NCBI GenBank assembly: GCA_003138365.1
Contig: PLFY01000101.1
Location: 1-37,084 of the forward strand
Length of the DNA stretch: 37,084 nucleotides
Origin: Acidobacteriaceae bacterium
GTDB lineage: Bacteria > Acidobacteriota > Terriglobia > Terriglobales > Acidobacteriaceae
Direction of reading: 5' to 3'
The notes below the pieces were generated by a model. That model had not been told where the DNA came from. It worked only from the letters and a program-made list of their open reading frames with translations, and did no database searches. This document shows, piece by piece, positions 24,917 through 32,692 of this stretch. A program made the translations under genes and the position numbers. Positions within the stretch are counted from its first letter, which is position 1. Each line of letters starts with the position of its first letter.

Positions 24917-25288
24917 CTACTTGTTGGCCATCTGCTCGGCGAGGTTGCCGATAACCGGGATCACGAACTTGCCGCCATTGATAGCTTTCATCACGCACAC
25001 AAGCCAGAGGATGAACCATAGAAGGTCGATCAGCAGCGAGATCAGGTGCACGAGTCCGTAAAGGCCATAAGGCAAGAATGTCACTGAAATCGCTATGAAA
25101 ATAGCGAATGCAATGCCAACAACGAACGCCGCAACGTTGAGGAAGATGGACTGCCAGGCGTGGAAGCGCACAAAGGGACTCGTGCTGTAGGGTGGGAGAA
25201 CCAGGAATATGATCGCCGGTATAAACGTAATGTAGGAGATTGCGCCGGCGGCATTGTCAGTGAGGCCAGACTGCGGGGTGTCAGACAT
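24917..25288 (-). CDS. DUF4870 membrane protein (copy 1)
   Basis: This 123-residue protein is a DUF4870 member. It starts MSDTPQSGLTDNAAGAISYITFIPAIIF, carries the FVRFHAWQSIFLN motif typical of the family and has three to four membrane segments (about residues 14-32, 46-66, 72-92 and 90-110). It ends PVIGNLAEQMANK. The function is unknown. ATG 25288 follows AAGGAA with good spacing; a longer frame to 25387 has no similarity. It is a paralogue of the gene at 25733-26089 on the same strand. Confidence 0.85.
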   Translation of the reverse strand: MSDTPQSGLTDNAAGAISYITFIPAIIFLVLPPYSTSPFVRFHAWQSIFLNVAAFVVGIAFAIFIAISVTFLPYGLYGLVHLISLLIDLLWFILWLVCVMKAINGGKFVIPVIGNLAEQMANK

Positions 25289-25732
25289 GGTGGTTCCTTT
25301 CGTGGTCGAGACTGGGTGCGAAATCGTGTGCTCCACGCTCCTGCCAAGGTGAACAGAAAGGGAAAGACCCCGGCCGCGGATGCGCACAGTGGGCGTGAAG
25401 TTGGAACGAGATAAGGAAAACCCGGATACGCAAGAATGTCAAGAGAGATTTCTATCAATGGCGCGAATTATAGGCTATAGCTAAGAAAAGGCACTGGAAA
25501 AAGGGCAAGCGGCACGATGCAAGGACGGCCTCCACGAGGAGGCCGTCCTTGCGCAGTTCCCCAATGCTCTTGCTTTGACCCCACGGGGAAACGCGTCATT
25601 CTCTTGCCCACGAGCGACAATGACCTATTGCAGCGAGGCAAGATTTGAAGCGAAGACGACTCGGCGGCGACGGTTTCAGAGCGTACCGGAAGGGACGCCG
25701 CTGGATAGCTTTTGCCCCGGCTGAAAGCCCAG
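25289..25732. other. intergenic stretch between the two DUF4870 genes
   Basis: The only clear element is the hairpin at 25521-25550. A minus frame at 25468-25830 overlaps copy 2 out of register and is not credible. The left end carries the ribosome-binding site of copy 1. Confidence 0.5.
25521..25550. terminator. 13-bp perfect hairpin between the DUF4870 genes
   Basis: AAGGACGGCCTCC (25521-25533), loop ACGA and GGAGGCCGTCCTT (25538-25550) pair over 13 bp. It resembles the hairpin at 24876-24895 in sequence (GGCCTC/GAGGCC) and lies downstream of the second DUF4870 gene. No long U-run follows on either strand. Confidence 0.6.
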
Positions 25733-26089
25733 TTACCGGTTGGCCTGCTTCTCGGCCAGGTCGCCAATGACAGGCAGCTTGATGCGCTTGCCGCCAAATG
25801 CGCTGATAAATACGATGAGCCAGACGACAAAGATGGCGAGACCCACCAACTGCAAGACCGTGAAGGTTAAAAAGACCGCGGACGGAACGAGATGTTGAAC
25901 CGCCCCGACGAGAATGTCGACCACCGCCCAGGCAACGAAAAAGAAGATCGACTGCCAGGCGTGGAAGCGGACAAAGGGGCTTCTCTTGAAGGGTTCAATG
26001 ATGAGAAAAACAACGGCCGGAATGATCGTGATATAGGCAATGCCGGCGGCGGCGTTGTCAGAGAGGCCAGACGGATTCGAATCGGACAT
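25733..26089 (-). CDS. DUF4870 membrane protein (copy 2)
   Basis: The 118-residue protein is the paralogue of the downstream gene. It shares MSDxxxSGLxDNAA at the start, the central SPFVRFHAWQSIFF motif and PVIGDLAEKQANR at the end. Three to four membrane segments are visible. AAGGAG lies 5 nt before ATG 26089. Role unknown; both copies probably sit in the inner membrane. The pair is separated by a hairpin, so they are likely separate transcripts after a tandem duplication. Confidence 0.85.
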   Translation of the reverse strand: MSDSNPSGLSDNAAAGIAYITIIPAVVFLIIEPFKRSPFVRFHAWQSIFFFVAWAVVDILVGAVQHLVPSAVFLTFTVLQLVGLAIFVVWLIVFISAFGGKRIKLPVIGDLAEKQANR

Positions 26090-26190
26090 GTTAGCTCCTT
26101 GGGCGTTGAGCCGAGACTCTCGGCATGGGGCGTTGCACGCGCAATCCGCGCCCTTGGAGATTGTGAGCCAGGTCAAGAGAATCAAACCGG

Positions 26191-26880
26191 TCAGAATTGC
26201 TCAAGCAATTGGGGATCGTTGTTGCGCACGTTTCCTACGCGATCGCTCACCGGCCATGCGACCATCTTCTCTGCGGGAAAGGGGCGGAGCAAATCCACGG
26301 GCGGCCTTGCCGGGTCGCCGGGATCGAGCCAGCGGGAGTAATCGCGCGGCTCCAGAATCACCGGCATCCGGTTGTGGATGGGCTCCATGAGCGCGTTCGG
26401 ATCCGTGGTGAGAATGGTAAAGGTCTCAAGCGCCGCGCCTTCCTTTGGTTGCCAGTGCTCCCACAGGCCGGCCAGGGCGTAGGGTTCGCCGCTTTTGAGG
26501 GCAATGGCGAAGGGGCGCTTTGTCTTCTTGCCTTTCTTATCGTTGTCGCCGCGTTGCCACTCGTAGAATGCATCCGCAGGCGCCAGGCAGCGGCGCTTCT
26601 TCAGAGCCTCCCGGTAGGCGGGCTTTGCTGCTGCCTCTTCCGCGCGGGCGTTGATGGTGCTGTAGCCGAACTTGGCGTCCTTGGCCCAGAAAGGCACCAG
26701 CCCCCAGCGCATCAGGGCGAACTCCCGGTTGCCGGAGTCGCGGCTTAAACGAACCACGGGTTGCACGCTTTGGGGCGCCACGTTGTAGCTGGGCGCAAAC
26801 CACGGCATGTCCTCCAGCTCCACGCCAAACCAGTCGGCGAGAACCTGCTGCGTAGATCGACGGGCAAATCGTCCGCACAT
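26191..26880 (-). CDS. yedK: SRAP-domain protein (HMCES/YedK family)
   Basis: The 229-residue protein protects abasic sites in single-stranded DNA by forming a thiazolidine crosslink. The key residues are present: Cys2 (MCGRFARR, after Met removal), Asn in PSYNVAPQS, Glu in DAFYEWQRG and His in PIHNRMPVIL. The RWGLVPFWAKD block is also typical. A lysine-rich insert (KKGKKTKR) is near residue 115. GGGGAG lies upstream of the ATG; TATTCT at the -10 position is also there. It is divergent from yggX. Confidence 0.94.
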   Translation of the reverse strand: MCGRFARRSTQQVLADWFGVELEDMPWFAPSYNVAPQSVQPVVRLSRDSGNREFALMRWGLVPFWAKDAKFGYSTINARAEEAAAKPAYREALKKRRCLAPADAFYEWQRGDNDKKGKKTKRPFAIALKSGEPYALAGLWEHWQPKEGAALETFTILTTDPNALMEPIHNRMPVILEPRDYSRWLDPGDPARPPVDLLRPFPAEKMVAWPVSDRVGNVRNNDPQLLEQF

Positions 26881-26916
26881 ACTCCCCTAGAATAATTCGC
26901 TGGGCGCACCACCGCT

Positions 26917-27003
26917 GCCGTCATTCTGAGCGAAGCCGAAAGCCCGCCCTGAGTGCAATCGAAGAGAACCTGCGTTTTGCTCTTTCTTGCGGCCAGAATG
27001 GGA
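26917..27003. repeat. likely remnant of a dispersed intergenic repeat
   Basis: The start GTCATTCTGAGCGAAGCC, followed by GCAATCGAAGAGAACCTGC, resembles a dispersed intergenic repeat that I recall from soil bacterial genomes. It lies between the divergent yedK and yggX genes. I could not test copy number. Confidence 0.35.
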
Positions 27004-27078
27004 TTCTCTGCAGGCGGATTGCCAATTTGCGTGTGCTCCAAACTTCATCCAATACAATAGTGCTTGGGAGCATGAAGA

Positions 27079-27351
27079 ATGGCACATATGGTATTTTGCA
27101 CGCGCAACAAGAAGGAGATGGAGGGCCTGGACGAGCCGCCTTTCGACTCGGAGTTCGGCCAGAAGATCTATAAGAATGTCTCAAAGGCGGCCTGGGGCGA
27201 GTGGGTGGAGCGGCAAAAGATGCTCCTCAACGAATACCGGCTCCAGCCCTGGACCCCCTCGGCGCAGACATTCCTCGTCGAGCAGATGGAGGAGTTCTTT
27301 TTCGGCACAGGCTCCGGTCTACCATCGGAATTCGTTCCGCCGTCGCACTAG
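27079..27351 (+). CDS. yggX: Fe(2+)-trafficking protein YggX
   Basis: This 90-residue protein has the YggX signature: VFCTRNKKEMEGLDEPP with the conserved Cys, GQKIYKNVSKAAWGEWVERQKMLLNEYRL, and a C-terminal helix MEEFFFG. Family members help protect iron-sulphur enzymes against oxidative damage and handle Fe(II) in the cytoplasm. GGGAG at 27067-27070 lies upstream of the ATG. A possible -10 box TACAAT is at 27053-27058. It is divergent from yedK. Confidence 0.92.
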   Translation: MAHMVFCTRNKKEMEGLDEPPFDSEFGQKIYKNVSKAAWGEWVERQKMLLNEYRLQPWTPSAQTFLVEQMEEFFFGTGSGLPSEFVPPSH

Positions 27352-27453
27352 CCACACGGGCGTGCGTCGCTCGCTTCAAATGAGTTGGACCGGTGTAATA
27401 CAACCTGTTGCCGGATTCTCGTGGTGGGTCAGTTCACAAGCAGGGAGGCGGCG

Positions 27454-27936
27454 ATGAGTTTCCAGAGTCTGCTGTGGTTTTTTCCGATTGTGGTTACTCT
27501 GCACAATGCGGAAGAGGCCATTTGGTTTCCAGAATGGACTCAGCGTGTCCGTTGGTGGCCTGCCCCCGTCGCACCGGGTGTCTTCCGTTTTGCCGTAACG
27601 GTTTTCACAATCCTGGCCTTCGCCGTGACTTGGTTAAGTGCCCGTTCGGGCAAACAGACTGCCTGGACCTACCTGGCTTTTGGATATATGGTCGGCGTGC
27701 TGGCCAATGCCCTGATTCCCCACATTGCTTTAACGATTGCGATGCGGAGATACATGCCGGGCGTTGCAACGGCTGTGGCGCTGAACCTTCCGGTATTATC
27801 CCTGCTTGTCGTGTTGGCATTGAAAGAAGGGTACGTCTCCGGCTCGAAAGCCGTTGCATATTCGATTGGCGTATCCGCCGTGGGGCTGCTGTCCATCCCG
27901 GCGCTGTTCAAATTGGGGCGGGTCCTGAATCTCTGA
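27454..27936 (+). CDS. HXXEE-domain membrane protein
   Basis: The 160-residue protein carries the HXXEE motif near its start (LHNAEEAIWFPEW, His17 and Glu20-21). Membrane segments follow at about 45-65, 70-90, 102-122 and 132-152. The family is named after the motif, which may bind metal; no function is proven. I start at ATG 27454 because GGGAGG (27443-27448) lies 5 nt upstream, not at TTG 27385. Confidence 0.8.
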   Translation: MSFQSLLWFFPIVVTLHNAEEAIWFPEWTQRVRWWPAPVAPGVFRFAVTVFTILAFAVTWLSARSGKQTAWTYLAFGYMVGVLANALIPHIALTIAMRRYMPGVATAVALNLPVLSLLVVLALKEGYVSGSKAVAYSIGVSAVGLLSIPALFKLGRVLNL

Positions 27937-28055
27937 AGGCGGCTCGTTGAGCTAGTGGATGTTCCAAATCCAAAGGAGATGGGAGAGAGTTCCCGCGTCG
28001 GGATTTTTCGTGCGCGAAAAGTAAAACGAGATCCTGCGCCGATTGACGATCAAAG

Positions 28056-28061
28056 TAGAAT
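28056..28061 (+). promoter_or_regulatory. TAGAAT box before the methyltransferase start
   Basis: TAGAAT ends 6 nt before ATG 28068 and would give a leaderless transcript. TTGACG at 28043-28048 is too near (7 nt) to serve as its -35. Confidence 0.4.
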
Positions 28062-28067
28062 GAAGTC

Positions 28068-28952
28068 ATGGGTAAAGTTCTACAACTGTTCCCTGAATTC
28101 GAAGAGGACCTCCAGTCCAATCTTTCGGAGACCGAGCGCAATCTCTGTGAGATCGTGGTCGGAGATGCAAACCGTGTATTACTTGGTTTCCCTGAGGGAC
28201 TCTTCCAAACCATAGTTACTTCCCCCCCCTATTGGGGCCTACGCGACTACGGAATCGAGGGACAAATTGGCGCCGAGATGGACGTCAATGCGTACATCTC
28301 AAATCTCGTCGTGCTCTTTAGAGAAGCACGGCGCACCCTTGCGTCTGACGGAACGCTCTGGCTGAACCTCGGAGATAGTTATACAAGCGGCGGACGGACA
28401 TGGCGAGATGACGATGCAAAGAACAAAGGCCGCGGCATGTCGTATCGTGCGCCTACGCCAACCGGTCTCAAACCTAAGGATCTGATAGGCATTCCTTGGC
28501 GTGTCGCATTCGCGTTGCAATCTGACGGCTGGTACTTACGATCCGATATGATCTGGAATAAACCCAACTGCCAGCCCGAGTCTGTGAAAGATCGTCCAAC
28601 TCGTTCGCACGAATACATTTTCCTCTTCTCAAAATCGGAGAGGTACTTTTATGACCCTGAGGCAATCAAGGAACCGACTCAAGACAAGAGGCAAGGACGC
28701 AAGAATAGACGTAGCGTTTGGAACATCAACACGGAACCTTACGCGGGCGCTCATTTCGCGGTTTATCCTCGATCCTTGGCACGGCTATGCGTGGCGGCTG
28801 GGTCGAAGGAGGGAGACCGCGTATTGGACCCCTTTTTTGGCTCGGGCACCACGGGTGTCGTTTGCAACGAGCTCAGACGTCAATGTACAGGCATTGAAAT
28901 TAGCAATGAATACGCAGACTTAGCGAGGAATAGACTGCTCAAGAGGCGTTGA
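28068..28952 (+). CDS. type II-like DNA methyltransferase (N4-cytosine or N6-adenine)
   Basis: The 294-residue enzyme belongs to the N6_N4 methyltransferase family. The catalytic motif IV SPPYW is near residues 51-55 and the SAM motif DPFFGSGTTGVV near 254, which is the beta-class order. SPPY is frequent in N4-cytosine enzymes. The region 105-140 (SYTSGGRTWRDDD) and HEYIFLFSKSERYFYD are typical of site-specific enzymes. It faces a probable restriction endonuclease and the two genes overlap by 33 nt at their 3' ends. The recognition site cannot be told. It has no Shine-Dalgarno sequence. Its codon use and GC content are lower than in core neighbours, suggesting acquisition. Confidence 0.9.
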   Translation: MGKVLQLFPEFEEDLQSNLSETERNLCEIVVGDANRVLLGFPEGLFQTIVTSPPYWGLRDYGIEGQIGAEMDVNAYISNLVVLFREARRTLASDGTLWLNLGDSYTSGGRTWRDDDAKNKGRGMSYRAPTPTGLKPKDLIGIPWRVAFALQSDGWYLRSDMIWNKPNCQPESVKDRPTRSHEYIFLFSKSERYFYDPEAIKEPTQDKRQGRKNRRSVWNINTEPYAGAHFAVYPRSLARLCVAAGSKEGDRVLDPFFGSGTTGVVCNELRRQCTGIEISNEYADLARNRLLKRR

Positions 28953-29612
28953 ATCAAACCGCCAAGTTGCGTGGACCCTGCATAGCTCTTTGTTGATTTT
29001 CTTGATTTGCAATTTTCGCTCGGTGCCGCCGTCGAAGTAGAGTGCAAACTTCAATTTGCCTTCTGCGTCGAAGACATAGCCGTAACCGGGCTTCGGCGTT
29101 TGCCTACTTCGCGTTTGGATTACCAATTGTGCACCAATGGCCTCCGCCAACAATGCTTTCGGAATCTCCACAAGTTCGTAGAGGTACGACTTCGGACCTG
29201 GCGAGAGGCAACGAAACTGAAAGATTCGTTGGTAGCTCTTCATATGCTCCAGAAACATGTCCCGGAGAAGCGACAGCTCCCAAGCGCCCCTCCCAAGCTC
29301 CATGAACTTGCTGATATGCAGGTAATCGATTCGGATGCTTGCATCTGCTTGGGTTTTGAGGCTTACGGGAACCCCTTCAATTATTATGTCGTGACCGCGA
29401 TTCGTCCTGTTCTGTACTAGCTCCGCCTGGACCCCGGCCCTGTTCAACGATCTTTCAAGTGCTAACTCGAAACGATCCTTGCTTAGAGCCTGGTGGCTGA
29501 ACGCGTGATGGATGCGAAGAGCATCCCCAAGCATATCCAGAACTCCCGGTGTAATAAAGTCCGATTCTTCACTGCGATGAAACTCGTAGGGAAGCCGAAA
29601 CTGCCTAATCAC
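28920..29612 (-). CDS. probable type II restriction endonuclease
   Basis: The 230-residue protein has a PD-(D/E)xK-like core: NRTNRGHDIIIEG (Asp75, Glu79), then VPVSLKTQAD with Lys86. The usual Glu/Asp before Lys is Ser here, so the active site is atypical or differently built. Its gene faces the methyltransferase, with a 33-nt 3' overlap, as expected of a type II pair. GTG 29612 is the first usual start in this frame. Upstream, the frame stays open for about 30 codons to a TAG at 29703-29705 and reads like protein (ALTPSQIDWVSAV). The real start may therefore be an unusual codon or have been lost. Confidence 0.65.
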   Translation of the reverse strand: MIRQFRLPYEFHRSEESDFITPGVLDMLGDALRIHHAFSHQALSKDRFELALERSLNRAGVQAELVQNRTNRGHDIIIEGVPVSLKTQADASIRIDYLHISKFMELGRGAWELSLLRDMFLEHMKSYQRIFQFRCLSPGPKSYLYELVEIPKALLAEAIGAQLVIQTRSRQTPKPGYGYVFDAEGKLKFALYFDGGTERKLQIKKINKELCRVHATWRFDSTPLEQSIPR

Positions 29613-29925
29613 CGCTGAGACCCAATCGATCTGGGACGGCGTAAGAGCCGCAGCAGCGGAGTTCAGCGAATTGACGAGATCTGGATCGGGCGCTATCGTC
29701 GCCTATTCTAGTTTCTGAGCTTGCGCCGACTCTCGCGAAATCCACCGATGAACCTCACTCGACACCCGAAGCGAGCGAGTCAATTCTTACCACGGGTCAA
29801 ACGGCGGTCGTGTTCCTTGCCGTGCTGGTAGAATGGAAGTTGCCGCAATGCGTGGCACTTCGCCCTCCTGGCGCCCCCAACCCCCCGGCCGCTTTGGCCA
29901 AACAAAAGAAGGACAAAACCTCCCT

Positions 29926-31749
29926 GTGACCCAGACGATACGCAATATCGCCATCATTGCCCATGTTGACCACGGAAAGACAACGCTGGTAGACGCCATG
30001 TTGCGTCAGTCGGGAACGTTCCGCGCCAATGAGCAGGTGGCCGACCGGGTGATGGACTCGAATGAACTGGAGCGGGAGCGCGGCATCACCATCCTGGCCA
30101 AAAACACGGCCATCGTTTTCGAAGGCGGCAAGATCAACATTGTGGATACGCCCGGCCACGCCGATTTTGGCGGCGAAGTGGAACGCGCGCTCAAGATGGT
30201 GGACGGCGTGATGCTGCTGGTTGACGCGGCCGAAGGCCCGCTGCCGCAAACCCGCTACGTGCTGGCCAAGGCGCTCGAGGCCAAGCTGCTGCCCATCGTG
30301 GTGATCAACAAAGTCGATCGCCCCGACGCACGCCCGCAGGAAGTGTTGAACGAAATCTACGACCTGTTCATCGATCTCGATGCGGACGAATCGCAGTTGG
30401 ATTTTCCGGTGCTCTACGCGGTGGCCAAGGCAGGTACAGCGACTCTCGATCCGGCCATTCCCGGCGTAGACCTGCAGCCGTTGTTTGAGACCATCGTCTC
30501 CACCATTCCCCCTGCCACCGGCGACGCCGAGGGTACGCTGCAGATCCTGGTGACGAATCTCGATTACTCAGATTACTTTGGCCGCATCGCCATCTGCCGC
30601 GTCTTCCAGGGCACCCTGCACGCCGGCGACGATGTAACCATCTCCAAGCGCGACGGCACGTTGCAGAAGACACGCATCACCAAGCTCTTCACCTTCAGCG
30701 GCCTCAAGCGCATCGAGACCACCGAGACCACCATGGGCGACATTGTGGCCGTGGCCGGCGTCGAGGGCATCACCATTGGCGAAACCATCACCAGCGTCGA
30801 GAACCCATCCCCGCTGCCGCTCATCATCATCGACGAGCCGACTATCGCCATCCAGTTCAGCGTCAACAACTCCCCGTTTGCGGGACGCGAGGGCCAATAC
30901 GTCACCAGCCGCAACCTGCGCGAGCGCCTGGAAAAAGAACTGCTGACCAACGTCAGCATTCGCGTGGAAGATACCGGCTCGCCGGACAGCTTCAAAGTGC
31001 TGGGCCGCGGCGAATTGCAACTGGCGATTCTCATCGAGATGATGCGCCGCGAGAGCTTCGAGCTGATGGCCGGCCGCCCGGAGATCGTCACCAAAATGGT
31101 GGACGGCGTACGCATGGAGCCTGTGGAGCACCTGACCATCGACGTTCCCGAGGCGTTCACCGGCGTGGTGATTGAAAAGCTGGGGCCGCGCAAGGGCGAA
31201 ATGAATAAAATGCACAATCACGGTTCAGGTCGCGTGAGGATGGAGTTTCGCGTGCCCAGCCGAGGGCTGATCGGCCTGCGCAGCGAGATGCTCACCGAGA
31301 CGCGCGGCACCATCGTGATGAATGCGCTGTTTGACGGCTACATGCCCTATCAGGGCGAGATTCCGCAGCGGCCCACTGGCGCCTTGATTGCCGACCGCCT
31401 GGGATTGACCACCACTTATTCGCTGAACGGCCTGCAAGAGCGCGGCAGTCTGTTTGTGGGCGCGGGCGTTGAAGTTTATGAAGGCATGATCGTCGGCGAG
31501 CACTCCCGCGATAACGACCTCGACGTGAACGTGGTCCGCGAAAAGAAGATGACCAACATGCGCGCCTCAAGCGCGGACGAGGCCATCCGCCTGGTGCCTG
31601 TGAGAGCACTCAACCTGGAGCAGGCCATCGAATTCATCGCCGAAGACGAGATGGTCGAGGTCACGCCGAAATCATTGCGCCTGCGCAAGAAGATTTTGCA
31701 GCAGAATCGTCGGCCCAAGCGGTGGGAGAAGGGCCAGCAACCCAGTTGA
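29926..31749 (+). CDS. typA: ribosome-binding GTPase TypA/BipA
   Basis: The 607-residue translational GTPase has G1 AHVDHGKTT (about 11-19), G2 RGITI, G3 [15 protein letters not shown] and G4 NKVDRPDA, then EF-G-like domains and the TypA-specific C-terminal domain ([32 protein letters not shown]). It takes part in ribosome assembly and stress adaptation. I start at GTG 29926, giving [15 protein letters not shown], the family length. AGAAGGA at 29906-29912 is 13 nt upstream, rather far. An in-frame ATG at 29833 adds 31 proline-rich residues; TAGAAT at 29829-29834 overlaps it. Confidence 0.96.
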   Translation: MTQTIRNIAIIAHVDHGKTTLVDAMLRQSGTFRANEQVADRVMDSNELERERGITILAKNTAIVFEGGKINIVDTPGHADFGGEVERALKMVDGVMLLVDAAEGPLPQTRYVLAKALEAKLLPIVVINKVDRPDARPQEVLNEIYDLFIDLDADESQLDFPVLYAVAKAGTATLDPAIPGVDLQPLFETIVSTIPPATGDAEGTLQILVTNLDYSDYFGRIAICRVFQGTLHAGDDVTISKRDGTLQKTRITKLFTFSGLKRIETTETTMGDIVAVAGVEGITIGETITSVENPSPLPLIIIDEPTIAIQFSVNNSPFAGREGQYVTSRNLRERLEKELLTNVSIRVEDTGSPDSFKVLGRGELQLAILIEMMRRESFELMAGRPEIVTKMVDGVRMEPVEHLTIDVPEAFTGVVIEKLGPRKGEMNKMHNHGSGRVRMEFRVPSRGLIGLRSEMLTETRGTIVMNALFDGYMPYQGEIPQRPTGALIADRLGLTTTYSLNGLQERGSLFVGAGVEVYEGMIVGEHSRDNDLDVNVVREKKMTNMRASSADEAIRLVPVRALNLEQAIEFIAEDEMVEVTPKSLRLRKKILQQNRRPKRWEKGQQPS

Positions 31750-31848
31750 TATCGGACCTGTGTTCCTTGGCGAATATGCTCGAGCCGCCGCTTCGCCTCA
31801 AGCAGTCGCTGCAACGCCTCTTCTGTAGCAAAGGGTCGGGGACGGTGC

Positions 31849-32340
31849 TCAATCAGGCAGTTTCTGCTCCAGCACTTCCTGGGCGCGCGCCGCTCGCCAG
31901 CGGGCGAGCCGTTCGTAGAGCGCCGCATCGGTCAGGGCAAGAATCTCGGCCGCCAGCAGCGCGGCATTGGCCGCTCCGGGCTTGCCGATGGCCAACGTGC
32001 CGACGGGAACGCCACGCGGCATCTGCACAATCGAAAGCAGCGAGTCCAGGCCGTTGAGCGGCGTGGCCGCAATCGGCACACCCAGCACGGGAAGCAGCGT
32101 CTTGGCTGCGATTACACCGGCCAGGTGAGCCGCGCCGCCGGCGCCTGCGATCATCACCCGCAGCCCCCGCGCCCGCGCCGTCTCAACGTATTCGATAAGC
32201 TGATCGGGGGTGCGATGCGCGCTCAATACCCGCGCCTCATGGGGAATTTCAAGCACGCGCAGAATCTCAACCGCAGCCGAGAGCACCTCGTAATCGCTCT
32301 TGCTGCCCATCACTATTCCAACCAGGGGATGTTCGCTCAT
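31849..32340 (-). CDS. purE: N5-carboxyaminoimidazole ribonucleotide mutase (class I PurE)
   Basis: The 163-residue enzyme converts N5-CAIR to CAIR in purine synthesis. It shows [14 protein letters not shown], the catalytic-loop block [22 protein letters not shown] and [24 protein letters not shown], all class I PurE. No purK follows: the next plus gene is the convergent typA. The upstream DNA has TATAAT 7 nt before ATG and no Shine-Dalgarno sequence. Confidence 0.97.
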   Translation of the reverse strand: MSEHPLVGIVMGSKSDYEVLSAAVEILRVLEIPHEARVLSAHRTPDQLIEYVETARARGLRVMIAGAGGAAHLAGVIAAKTLLPVLGVPIAATPLNGLDSLLSIVQMPRGVPVGTLAIGKPGAANAALLAAEILALTDAALYERLARWRAARAQEVLEQKLPD

Positions 32341-32347
32341 ACGGCTG

Positions 32348-32353
32348 ATTATA
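32348..32353 (-). promoter_or_regulatory. TATAAT box 7 nt before purE start
   Basis: On the minus strand TATAAT is 7 nt from ATG 32340, so transcription should begin at the start codon. No ribosome-binding site is seen. A leaderless mRNA is inferred. Confidence 0.5.
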
Positions 32354-32421
32354 CGAGGGTCCAGAAAGCAAGCCGAGAAGGAAAGCGTAAGCTTCCGGAT
32401 GAAAGCGATCGGCCTCGATGC

Positions 32422-32649
32422 TCAATGCCGGTGCCACGCCTCCACGGCCACCTCGATTACCGCGAACAGCACGCTGACAGCCGCCAGAAAGCCCTTGGCC
32501 CGCTGCCAGTTCTGCTCATGCCGTTCCATGCGCCGTTCCAGATCGGCGATGCGCCCGCCGTTGCCGTCGCCCATCAGCCCGGTCATCTGCGTCTTGAGCA
32601 CGCTCAGGTCGCTCAGCACCTGCGCTTCGAATTCATTCATCATTCGCAT
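32422..32649 (-). CDS. small coiled-coil/transmembrane protein of the tail-like cluster
   Basis: This 75-residue protein (83 if begun at ATG 32673) has an amphipathic helix EFEAQVLSDLSVLKTQM and a coiled region RIADLERRMERHEQNWQ. One C-terminal membrane segment follows (FLAAVSVLFAVIEVAVEAW). The layout recalls phage XhlA-like or holin-associated proteins, but the match is only structural. I prefer 32649 because GGAGA lies about 10 nt upstream. It follows the 771-residue gene after 43 nt on the same strand. Confidence 0.6.
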   Translation of the reverse strand: MRMMNEFEAQVLSDLSVLKTQMTGLMGDGNGGRIADLERRMERHEQNWQRAKGFLAAVSVLFAVIEVAVEAWHRH

Positions 32650-32692
32650 CAGAGCGGATCTCCATCTGTCCATCGCTACAAAGAATCAGCGC

